This document shows positions 1-6,050 of a DNA stretch of 9,182 nucleotides, one piece after another (the stretch's first letter is position 1; each line of letters opens with the position of its first letter). A model generated the notes under the pieces. The model was not told the origin of the DNA and ran no database searches. It worked only from the letters and a program-made list of their open reading frames with translations. Location of the stretch: the NCBI GenBank assembly GCA_020850915.1, contig JADZDV010000057.1, forward strand, positions 1 through 9,182, given 5' to 3'. The position numbers and the translations under genes were made by a program. Source of the DNA: Chloroflexota bacterium. GTDB taxonomy: Bacteria; Chloroflexota; UBA6077; JADZDV01.

Positions 1-489
1 CCGGTAGTGGAGGGCCGCGGCGATAGCGACTGTGGCCGGCACCAGCGCCGGGACTTCGACGAGCGCCGTGCGCGAGTTCTCGAGGTAGGTCGGACTGAGA
101 GCCACCACCAGGCCCGCCACGATTCCCGCGACGCGACCCTGTGTGGCGGCCGACCACATGCACCGCCCAACCAGGTAGACGGCGCCCACGCCGATCAGAG
201 CGTACGTCACGACGGCCAGACGGGCGCCTGCCAGCCCGCCTCCAAAGAGGACGAACAGTCCGTACGTGGCATCCAGCGAGAGCGGCCCCTGCGAGGCGAA
301 GATGTCGCGGACCGGGCGGAAGCCCCGCGTCATCAGAAAAAGCTGCTGGAGCCGGATCCCCTCGTCAGACTTGGCGGCCGCGGTGTCCAGGTTCTGGAAG
401 CGAAACGCGGCGGCCAGGAGGACCACCAGCGCGACGAGTCCAGCGTCCAGCACGGCCGTGCGAGCCGCGCTGCCGAACCACGGGCCCAC
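1..489 (-). CDS. GT-C membrane glycosyltransferase (GT39/ArnT-like), N-terminal part, runs off left edge
   Basis: This reverse-strand reading frame is open from a GTG at 489 to the window edge (163 residues seen). It begins with a hydrophobic helix (about residues 12-30) followed by an external loop with an acidic pair, KSDEG (Asp42, Glu43), the usual position of the catalytic acidic residue in GT39/PMT_2/ArnT-type enzymes. The later segment RPVRDIFASQGPL and the helices at about 74-110 and 119-133 also fit that family, whose members move sugars from polyprenyl-phosphate donors to acceptors on the outer face of the membrane. The start is uncertain: there is no in-frame ATG, no clear Shine-Dalgarno, and an in-frame TTG lies further upstream. 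The gene is transcribed away from the SGNH hydrolase gene at 742. The C-terminal part is outside the window, so donor and acceptor cannot be predicted. A long frame on the opposite strand (7-510) is an Arg/His-rich shadow. Confidence 0.8.
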   Translation of the reverse strand, partial: MGPWFGSAARTAVLDAGLVALVVLLAAAFRFQNLDTAAAKSDEGIRLQQLFLMTRGFRPVRDIFASQGPLSLDATYGLFVLFGGGLAGARLAVVTYALIGVGAVYLVGRCMWSAATQGRVAGIVAGLVVALSPTYLENSRTALVEVPALVPATVAIAAALHYR

Positions 490-572
490 GTGTCCGGAGG
501 CACCGTCTGACCGACGGGATGGCGTGCCCCTGGAGTGTGGCTCGGCTCGAGAGGAGGGACGCAAGGCCAGTG

Positions 573-602
573 ATTCTACCAATCCCGTCTGGCAGCGCAG
601 AA
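573..602 (-). promoter_or_regulatory. candidate promoter for the leftward glycosyltransferase gene
   Basis: On the minus strand, TAGAAT (578-573) resembles a -10 box (5 of 6), with TTCTGC (602-597) at an 18 bp spacing as a weak -35. Transcription would start near 566 and give a leader of about 80 nt before the GTG at 489. The -35 match is poor, so this is a candidate based on position and the -10 only. Confidence 0.3.
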
Positions 603-679
603 GCGCCTGGAGCCTTTGATCCGCCGACTCACCAGTGGGTCCCGCCCACGGAGCTCAGCCCCGACGCATCAGCTCAGCG

Positions 680-708
680 TTGCGCCAGGCGTCTCGCTCG
701 GGGATAAT
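680..708 (+). promoter_or_regulatory. candidate promoter for the SGNH hydrolase operon
   Basis: TTGCGC (680-685) and GATAAT (703-708) are separated by 17 bp. The -10 matches the consensus at 5 of 6 bases; the -35 keeps only the TTG core. The predicted start of transcription near 715 gives a short leader with the Shine-Dalgarno GGAGGG (725-730) before the ATG at 742. The good spacing and match to the gene start make this the better of the two divergent promoter candidates in the 490-741 interval. Confidence 0.5.
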
Positions 709-724
709 TCGAGCTGGATCGTTC

Positions 725-730
725 GGAGGG
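725..730 (+). promoter_or_regulatory. ribosome binding site of the SGNH hydrolase gene
   Basis: GGAGGG lies 11 nt before the ATG at 742. It decides the start: the reading frame is open back to a TTG at 616, but the upstream 42 codons have no such signal, would precede the predicted promoter and encode low-complexity Arg/Ser-rich sequence. Confidence 0.6.
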
Positions 731-741
731 CATCTCGATTC

Positions 742-1851
742 ATGGCGGCCACGCGGGAGCGGGCGTCTGTTGAGCGATACAGGCGTCCGGTGAGAGAGCG
801 CCCCCAAACGGAGTTGAGCCGAGGGCAGCGGCTTGCGCGGCTCCTGGCACGTCTCGCGGTGGGCGCGGCGATCTTCCTCGTCGTCGCCGAGCTGGGACTG
901 CGGGTGGTCGGACTGGGGCAGCCGTACTACTCGGCCCCTGAGGCGTACGTGTCGAGCAGCGACCCTGACGTACTCTTCCTGCCGCGCCCCGGGTTCGAGG
1001 GGCTCAGCGAGGGCAATGTCGTCAAGATCAACTCGCGTGGTCTGCGCGATCCCGAGCGCTCGGTCTCCAAGCCGGAGGGAACGACACGCATCCTGGTCCT
1101 GGGCGATTCCGTGGCCTTCGGCTTTGGCGTTCGGAACGACGAGACGATGGAGTCTGTGCTCGAGCAGCGCCTAAACGCAGACAGCGAAGGACGCTACGAG
1201 GTCCTGAACGCGGCGGTCGTTGGTTACAACACCATCCAGGAGCGCGCCAGGCTCCAAGACGTCGGCCTGCAGTACCAGCCAGACCTGGTAGTGCTTGTCT
1301 TCGTGGTCAACGACCTGCTCGACACGTTCTCGATCTTCGACCACCAGTACCAGCCGACTGGCGTCCTGGCTCCCCTGAAAGTCTGGCTTCGTCGTAACAG
1401 CAACCTCTATCGCCTCTATCAGAACACGCTCTGGCGGGCCATGGACGACATTCGCAGGGGGCCCGTCCGCGTGGAGCAGCCGCGCGACCGGGCCAGGGTC
1501 CTGGAGCGAGAGGCCGAGATCTTGAAGATCGCGTCGATCACCCGCTCTCACCAGGCGAGCTTCCTCCTGGCGCTCTATCCTGACAACCTCTACCAGTACG
1601 TAACCCCGGACGCAGCCGGCCGGCAGGCCACCGTGCGGCAGGAGCTGACCGAGTTTGCCGCTCGTAACGGTTTGCTCACACTCGACCTCAGCGATGCCAT
1701 TGGGGACGTCCGCGATCCGCGAGCCCGGACGATGCGGCTGCGGGAAGACCCACACCCGAGTCCGACCGGCCAGCGCGCCATCGCGGACGCGCTGTACGAG
1801 ACACTCCGCTCGTCCAGCTTGCTCCCGGTCTCCCGGCAGACAGTCCGGTGA
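742..1851 (+). CDS. membrane-anchored SGNH/GDSL-type hydrolase
   Basis: The 369-residue protein has a basic N-terminus (1-37), one transmembrane helix (about 38-57) and then an SGNH-fold domain presumably outside the membrane. Visible SGNH blocks are LVLGDSVAFGFG with nucleophile Ser123, VVGYNT with Gly161, VFVVND with Asn190, and REDPHPSPTGQ with His338. SGNH proteins in polysaccharide loci remove or transfer acyl (often acetyl) groups, or act on other esters; the exact reaction cannot be read from sequence. The acid of the catalytic DxxH motif appears as Glu335 at the -3 position, with Asp336 at -2, a small departure from the common form. The start is ATG 742, supported by GGAGGG and a promoter candidate just upstream. 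The next gene begins 88 nt after the stop. Family assignment is firm; substrate is not. Confidence 0.88.
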   Translation: MAATRERASVERYRRPVRERPQTELSRGQRLARLLARLAVGAAIFLVVAELGLRVVGLGQPYYSAPEAYVSSSDPDVLFLPRPGFEGLSEGNVVKINSRGLRDPERSVSKPEGTTRILVLGDSVAFGFGVRNDETMESVLEQRLNADSEGRYEVLNAAVVGYNTIQERARLQDVGLQYQPDLVVLVFVVNDLLDTFSIFDHQYQPTGVLAPLKVWLRRNSNLYRLYQNTLWRAMDDIRRGPVRVEQPRDRARVLEREAEILKIASITRSHQASFLLALYPDNLYQYVTPDAAGRQATVRQELTEFAARNGLLTLDLSDAIGDVRDPRARTMRLREDPHPSPTGQRAIADALYETLRSSSLLPVSRQTVR

Positions 1852-1939
1852 GCGCGCCAGGACGTGCTTGTGTCGCCATGGCGCTCACTGTCCGGCTGAC
1901 GCAAGCCATGGAGCCACCGGTGACCGCGGCCGGCAACGC

Positions 1940-3106
1940 GTGAAGATCGCCCGTCGCGAGGCGGCTCTCGCTGCCCTTGGATCGCTCCTGGTCGTCCTCC
2001 TGCTGCTCGGCTTCAACACCCAGCGTGTCGGACTCTACAAGGACGACGCCCGCCAATACGCCCTTATGGCTGACGACCTGACCGTATCCGTCCGGCTGCC
2101 GTACAACTTCCGCGTCCTCACACCAGCGATCGTTCACGTCATGCCGCTCCCTCGTGAAACGGCGTTCACGATCGTCACCGCACTCGGACTCAGTCTGACC
2201 GGCCTGTTCGGCTATCTCTATCTTCGTGCCCTGGCGTTGGAATGGCCGGTTGCATCGTGCTCCACGCTCCTGCTCCTGGCCTCCGGCGTGGGAACTCGCA
2301 TGCTCACCACACCCTTCTACGTGGATGCCCTGACGTACGCTAGCGAGGCGTCAACCCTCTGGGCGCTCCAGGCGCGCCGGGAGCGGCTGGCCATCGTCGC
2401 CCTCGTTCTCGGCACGCTCAACCGCGAGACCGCTCTCCTCCTGCTGCCGGTCTACTGGCTCCAGGCTCACGCGTGGCGAGCCCAGCCAGCGCTCGCCAGC
2501 GGAGCTGGTGACCGCTGGTGGCTACGTGTTGCTAGCCTGTCAGCGCTGCCGGCGATAGCGCTGGCCGTCGTTATCGTGCTCCGGGTCGCGGCCGCGGGCG
2601 GCCTGGCCGCGCTCGACCAGATCCTCTGGACGAAGGAGCGGACGTTCGAGCAGAACATCCCCTCGGTGCAGGAGTGGTTTGACGTCTTCTCCCTGTTCGG
2701 GATGCTCTGGGTCCTCGCCGCCCTCCACCTTCGGGACTTGCTCGACTCCCGGGTGTTGCCGCTCGTTCGTCGCTCGCTCGCTTTTGGTCTGCTCGTCATT
2801 CTTCAACTGACCGTCTCGCGCGGCGACGAGAGCCGGAACCTCTCCCACCTCGTCATGATCGTCGTTCCGCTGGCCGCGCTGGAGCTTCGGCGGTGGTGGA
2901 ACCGCGCTGGCGGCGGGCTCCTGCTGCTCGTCGGCGTGCTCGCATGCCTCGCCAGCATGGTCAATTTCCGCTGGACCGCCGTTCCGGTCACATCTGTCCG
3001 CTACGCGATCGTCGGCCTGGGAAGCGGCGTCGTCTGCCTCGTCTGCTGTGTCTCTCGGCGGACTGCCGCCACAATCACGACCGCTTTCCGCGGTGCGCGA
3101 ACCTGA
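1940..3106 (+). CDS. multi-spanning membrane protein, GT-C-like, family not recognised
   Basis: This 388-residue protein is mostly hydrophobic, with about nine or ten membrane segments starting at residues 8-25. The first external loop has LYKDDARQY (Asp35, Asp36), followed by YNFRVLTPAIV (53-63), FYVDALTY with Asp129, and LNRETALLLLP (160-170). An acidic pair after helix 1, an RVLxP segment and a cytoplasmic-side RET/KET-type motif recall poorly characterised GT-C-like membrane proteins of polysaccharide loci, so a role in glycan assembly is likely but unproven. The start chosen is GTG 1940, because the basic MKIARRE and the first helix follow directly; codons further upstream in the frame encode Arg/Ser/Cys-rich sequence overlapping the SGNH gene. 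No good Shine-Dalgarno is seen. A polymerase or another integral membrane enzyme remains possible. Confidence 0.78.
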   Translation: MKIARREAALAALGSLLVVLLLLGFNTQRVGLYKDDARQYALMADDLTVSVRLPYNFRVLTPAIVHVMPLPRETAFTIVTALGLSLTGLFGYLYLRALALEWPVASCSTLLLLASGVGTRMLTTPFYVDALTYASEASTLWALQARRERLAIVALVLGTLNRETALLLLPVYWLQAHAWRAQPALASGAGDRWWLRVASLSALPAIALAVVIVLRVAAAGGLAALDQILWTKERTFEQNIPSVQEWFDVFSLFGMLWVLAALHLRDLLDSRVLPLVRRSLAFGLLVILQLTVSRGDESRNLSHLVMIVVPLAALELRRWWNRAGGGLLLLVGVLACLASMVNFRWTAVPVTSVRYAIVGLGSGVVCLVCCVSRRTAATITTAFRGART

Positions 3107-3161
3107 GTCTGCTGAGTGCCGGGGATTTCGCCGTGGTACAAGACGACCTCCTGTCGCGCGG

Positions 3162-3196
3162 GACTCCCTGGCGCCGCGCCGGGGCCCGTGTGAGTC
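3162..3196 (+). other. GC-rich hairpin between two membrane-protein genes
   Basis: A stem of 8 bp (3166-3173 with 3177-3184, one G-T pair, 3-nt loop CCG) sits in the 130-nt gap before the next gene. Outer bases GACTC (3162-3166) and GAGTC (3192-3196) could extend or compete with it, leaving a 3' bulge. No T-run follows, so it is not a classic intrinsic terminator. It could stabilise or process the mRNA between the genes, or be a chance product of GC-rich sequence. Confidence 0.3.
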
Positions 3197-3236
3197 TCCC
3201 TTGGACGCTGTAACCGCTTCCGCGCCACTTCCCGCG

Positions 3237-4763
3237 ATGCCCGCGATGCGAACCTCCCCAGCGCTCTCGCCGCGCCTGCTGGACCTGTTCGTCGTGGTCT
3301 TGGTTGTCGGCTACTGCGTCGTCATGCTGCGCGCATTGGATCGGTGGCCGCCGGTGGACAACGACGAAGGGCGCGAGGCGAACGTCTTCTGGGTCATGGC
3401 CCACGTTGATCCAGAGGCGAACCAGATGAACGAGTACCACGGCTTTGCCAACTGGGGCACCGGCGGTCTGCAGGGCATGACGACGGCAGCGATCTTCCGC
3501 CTCGGCGGCATCGGCATCTTTCAGGCGCGGCTCACGTCGCTGATCTGGGGCGGCGGTCTCCTGCTCCTGAGCTACGCCGCTGGCAGCCTGCTCTGGAACC
3601 GGGCGGTCGCCAGCGCGGCGGTGGGGATGCTGGCCGTCTCCGATCCGTTCCTCGTCTCCAGCCACGTGCTACGTCCGGACGTGCAGACCACCTTCCTGAC
3701 GATGCTCGCCTGGCTGACTGCCGAGATCGGCTTCCGGCGACGGTGGCTCTGGGCGCACCTCACGGCCGGCGTGGTGCTTGGCTTCTCCGCTGACGTGCAC
3801 CTGAACACCTTCGCATTCATCCCGTTCACCCTCCTGGTCTACCTGCTGCGCTTCGGCTTCTTCGGCGTGTGGCGCCGTCGCGAAAGCTGGCTACTGGCGC
3901 TCGGCCTGGCCCTCGGCGCGGGCTACTACCTTGTCGCTCGCGTCCTGCCGGACCCCGGTTCCTTCCTGGGCGGGCTCGCCTACTGGGTGGGCCAGGACAA
4001 GCGCCCGCCGGTGGACAGGCCGGGCCTGGGTTTCCTGGGCCCGATCCAGCTCGAGGCCTGGCGCTACTGGGACTACTTCCAGGAGGAGCTGCCAGAGCTC
4101 GCGCTGGTGCTCAGCGGGCTGGTGTTCGGGCTCTGGCGCGCGGTGCGCGGTGGGCGCTCCGAACGGTTCCTGCTCGCCGGCCTCGCCAGCGCGCAGGTGT
4201 TCTTCCTCCTGTTTGTCAGCTCCAAGTCAAAGTACTACATGATCTTTGGCTATCCCTACTACATGATGCTGGCCGCGGCGGCTGGCTGGTGGGTCATCGG
4301 CAGGCCGCGGCCGCCGCCGCGGATCGCCCACGCTGCCCTCGGCGTGCTCGCCGTGCTCGTCGCGATCGGCCCGCTGAAACTTGAGGACCGGGCCTGGGAC
4401 AACTACATCCGCGCGTCCCGCTACCGGGCTGGCCAGGACTACTACCAGCTCATGAGCCAGCTTCGAGCCCTGGCCCCCGCGGATGCCCGCGTGATGGCGC
4501 CACCGCGCTACTGGTTTGGCTTTCACGACCATCACTTCACGGACATCTTCGTGTTCGAGCGCGTCCGACGCCAGGAGGGCATGTCGGCATCGCGCTTCCT
4601 GGACGAGATCGAGCCCGACCTGGTGATCGTGGATGCCAAGATCGCGACCGACCGTGCCGCCCAGCTCGAGCTGTTCCGCGCCCTCGATCAGCTCGCCCCG
4701 TACGAGGTCATCACCCGGAACCGCTATCTTGGGGACGTCGCCGTCTATCGTCCGCGGCGCTAG
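3237..4763 (+). CDS. GT39/ArnT-like integral membrane glycosyltransferase
   Basis: The 508-residue protein has a first helix at about 14-32, then an external loop PPVDNDEGREAN with Asp43-Glu44, the expected catalytic acidic position of GT-C enzymes. Around ten more hydrophobic segments follow to about residue 377. HVLRPDVQ (143-150) and SKSKYYMIFGYPYY (328-341) match positions of conserved motifs in the PMT_2/ArnT group. The last ~125 residues (384-508) form a soluble domain ending in a beta-rich VDAKIA...VAVYRP segment, as is common in this family. Likely role: transfer of a sugar from a polyprenyl-phosphate donor on the outer face of the membrane; donor and acceptor unknown. ATG 3237 was chosen, but ATG 3246 is equally possible because the start lies in a 9-bp tandem repeat; no clear Shine-Dalgarno supports either. 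Confidence 0.87.
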   Translation: MPAMRTSPALSPRLLDLFVVVLVVGYCVVMLRALDRWPPVDNDEGREANVFWVMAHVDPEANQMNEYHGFANWGTGGLQGMTTAAIFRLGGIGIFQARLTSLIWGGGLLLLSYAAGSLLWNRAVASAAVGMLAVSDPFLVSSHVLRPDVQTTFLTMLAWLTAEIGFRRRWLWAHLTAGVVLGFSADVHLNTFAFIPFTLLVYLLRFGFFGVWRRRESWLLALGLALGAGYYLVARVLPDPGSFLGGLAYWVGQDKRPPVDRPGLGFLGPIQLEAWRYWDYFQEELPELALVLSGLVFGLWRAVRGGRSERFLLAGLASAQVFFLLFVSSKSKYYMIFGYPYYMMLAAAAGWWVIGRPRPPPRIAHAALGVLAVLVAIGPLKLEDRAWDNYIRASRYRAGQDYYQLMSQLRALAPADARVMAPPRYWFGFHDHHFTDIFVFERVRRQEGMSASRFLDEIEPDLVIVDAKIATDRAAQLELFRALDQLAPYEVITRNRYLGDVAVYRPRR

Positions 4764-4788
4764 CCAGCCAGTTGCGACCGCGCTCGTG

Positions 4789-4818
4789 TTGACCGAGCTT
4801 CCGGCAGGCCCGTATACT
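4789..4818 (+). promoter_or_regulatory. promoter of the GT4 / WecA-fusion / VanZ operon
   Basis: TTGACC (4789-4794, 5 of 6 to consensus) and TATACT (4813-4818, 5 of 6) are separated by 18 bp. This is the best sigma-70-type promoter in the window. Predicted transcription start is about 4825, leaving a leader of about 50 nt before ATG 4875. It begins only 25 nt after the stop of the upstream glycosyltransferase gene, so the downstream three genes can be expressed independently. Confidence 0.65.
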
Positions 4819-4823
4819 GCCGG
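4801..4823. repeat. inverted repeat over the -10 region, possible operator
   Basis: CCGGCAG (4801-4807) and CTGCCGG (4817-4823) are perfect 7-bp inverted arms separated by 9 nt. They lie within the promoter spacer and over the -10 box. A 10-bp palindrome, CCGGCGCCGG (4820-4829), continues from the right arm. The centre-to-centre spacing of 16 bp is less than two helical turns, so binding by a dimeric repressor is plausible but unproven; a chance hairpin in GC-rich DNA is the alternative. Confidence 0.4.
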
Positions 4824-4824
4824 C

Positions 4825-4860
4825 GCCGGGCTCATGGTTCAGCCTGGCCTTTTTGTTCTT
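4825..4860 (+). terminator. intrinsic-terminator-like hairpin with T-rich tail
   Basis: Bases 4825-4832 pair with 4841-4848 (8 bp, one G-T pair, 8-nt loop) and are followed by CTTTTTGTTCTT (4849-4860) and more T-rich sequence. It would end transcripts from the upstream glycosyltransferase gene. Because the predicted transcription start of the next operon is at about 4825, the same stem would be the extreme 5' end of the downstream mRNA, too early to terminate it but able to protect it. Confidence 0.55.
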
Positions 4861-4874
4861 GTTGTTGGGGTCCT

Positions 4875-6050
4875 ATGCCGGCTCAGCTCACCGTGCTTCG
4901 GGCGATCACCCGGCTCAATATCGGCGGTCCCGCCATCCACGCGATCCTTCTGACCCGCGGGCTCCAGAACGAGCGCTTCCGGTCCATCCTGGTGAGCGGC
5001 CAGGAGGCGCCGCGCGAAGGCAACATGCTGGACCTGGCCCGTGCGCACGGTGTGGAGCCGCTCGTAGTCGAAGAGCTTGGCCGAGAGGTGAACCTGCTCG
5101 ACGACTTCGCCGCCCTGCGTCGGATGTACCGCGTGATCCGCGCTGAGCGTCCCCACATCGTCCACACCCATATGGCCAAGGCGGGCACCGCCGCGCGGCT
5201 GGCTGCCTGGCTGGCGAGAGTCCCGATTGTCGTCCACACCTACCACGGCCACGTCTTCCACAGCTACTTCAGCCCCGCGAAGACCCGCGTCTTCCTCGCC
5301 ATAGAACAGGCGCTGGGGCGCGTTACCGACCAGATCGTCGCCGTTGGCGAGAAGCAGCGTGCCGAGCTCGCGAGCTCCGGCGTCGCGCCGGCTGGCAAGA
5401 TCGTCACCATCCCGCTCGGCCTCGAGATCGAGCCGATGCTCGAGGCCGAGCGCGATCGCGGCTCGTTCAAACAGGAGCTTGGGCTGGACGAGGATGAGCG
5501 GCTCGTAGGCATCGTCGCGCGGCTGGTGCCGATCAAGGCGCATGACGTCTTCCTGGAGGCAGCCGCGGAGGTCTCCCGGCGCGTTCCAAAGGCGCGGTTC
5601 GCGATTGTTGGCGACGGCGAACTGCGGGGCCGGCTGGAAGCGCGAGCGGCCGAGCTTGGCCTAGGCGATCGGGCGATGTTCCTCGGCTGGCGGCGAGACA
5701 TGCGGCGCGTCCTGGCGGATCTGGACGTGGTGACGCTCTCGTCGTTGAACGAAGGCTCGCCAGTGGCGATCATCGAGGCGATGGCGGCCGCCCGCCCGGT
5801 CGTCGTAACCGACGTGGGTGGTGTGGCAGAGGTGGTGCGTGGTGGAGAGAGCGGTCTGCTGGTGCCGCCACGCAACGCGCCGGCGCTGGCAGAAGGGATC
5901 GTTCGTCTGCTCCAGGACCCGGCCGAAGGGGAGCGCCTTGGCGCCGCGGCGCGTTGCGCGGTCTATCCTCGCTACGCCTCCACGCGCCTGGTCCAGGACG
6001 TGGAGCGCCTCTACCGGGACCTCGCTGGAAGGAAAGGCCTCGCCTCGTGA
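4875..6050 (+). CDS. GT4-family (GT-B fold) glycosyltransferase
   Basis: The 391-residue protein is a complete two-domain GT-B enzyme of normal length with no membrane helix, so it should act at the cytoplasmic face. The N-terminal acceptor domain has NIGGPAIH (15-22), IVHTHMAKAG (95-104) and YHGHVFHS (123-130). The donor domain has GIVARLVPIKAHD (212-224, Arg216 and Lys221 expected to contact the nucleotide-sugar phosphates), VGDGEL (245-250) and the EX7E motif NEGSPVAIIEAM with Glu293 and Glu301. This is the retaining GT4 pattern; the sugar donor cannot be deduced. Immediately downstream is a lipid-carrier sugar-phosphate transferase with a GTGA stop/start overlap (6047-6050), so it may add an early sugar to that enzyme's product. 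ATG 4875 is preceded by TTGGGG; the operon promoter is at 4789-4818. Confidence 0.93.
   Translation: MPAQLTVLRAITRLNIGGPAIHAILLTRGLQNERFRSILVSGQEAPREGNMLDLARAHGVEPLVVEELGREVNLLDDFAALRRMYRVIRAERPHIVHTHMAKAGTAARLAAWLARVPIVVHTYHGHVFHSYFSPAKTRVFLAIEQALGRVTDQIVAVGEKQRAELASSGVAPAGKIVTIPLGLEIEPMLEAERDRGSFKQELGLDEDERLVGIVARLVPIKAHDVFLEAAAEVSRRVPKARFAIVGDGELRGRLEARAAELGLGDRAMFLGWRRDMRRVLADLDVVTLSSLNEGSPVAIIEAMAAARPVVVTDVGGVAEVVRGGESGLLVPPRNAPALAEGIVRLLQDPAEGERLGAAARCAVYPRYASTRLVQDVERLYRDLAGRKGLAS
6027..6037 (+). promoter_or_regulatory. ribosome binding site for the WecA-fusion gene
   Basis: GGAAGGAAAGG inside the end of the GT4 gene lies 9 nt before GTG 6047. It decides the start: the frame extends upstream to 5954, but those codons overlap the GT4 gene and encode Arg/Pro-rich sequence. 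The GTG shares GTGA with the GT4 stop, suggesting translational coupling. Confidence 0.6.

Noticed and set aside
7..510. Long plus-strand open frame of 167 codons
   Set aside because: Its protein is rich in Arg, His, Gly and Asp with no recognisable motif, while the opposite strand encodes a GT39-like N-terminus with helix and DE loop; it is an antisense shadow of GC-rich DNA.
1874..1883. Palindrome CGCCATGGCG in the gap after the SGNH gene as an operator
   Set aside because: It is a 10-bp palindrome with no spacer or partner promoter, easily expected by chance at this base composition.
4834..4953. 39-codon frame starting inside the leader of the GT4 gene, with a hydrophobic N-terminus
   Set aside because: Its ATG lies in the loop of the terminator-like hairpin, has no Shine-Dalgarno, and most of the frame overlaps the GT4 gene out of frame; hydrophobicity comes from the T-rich tail.
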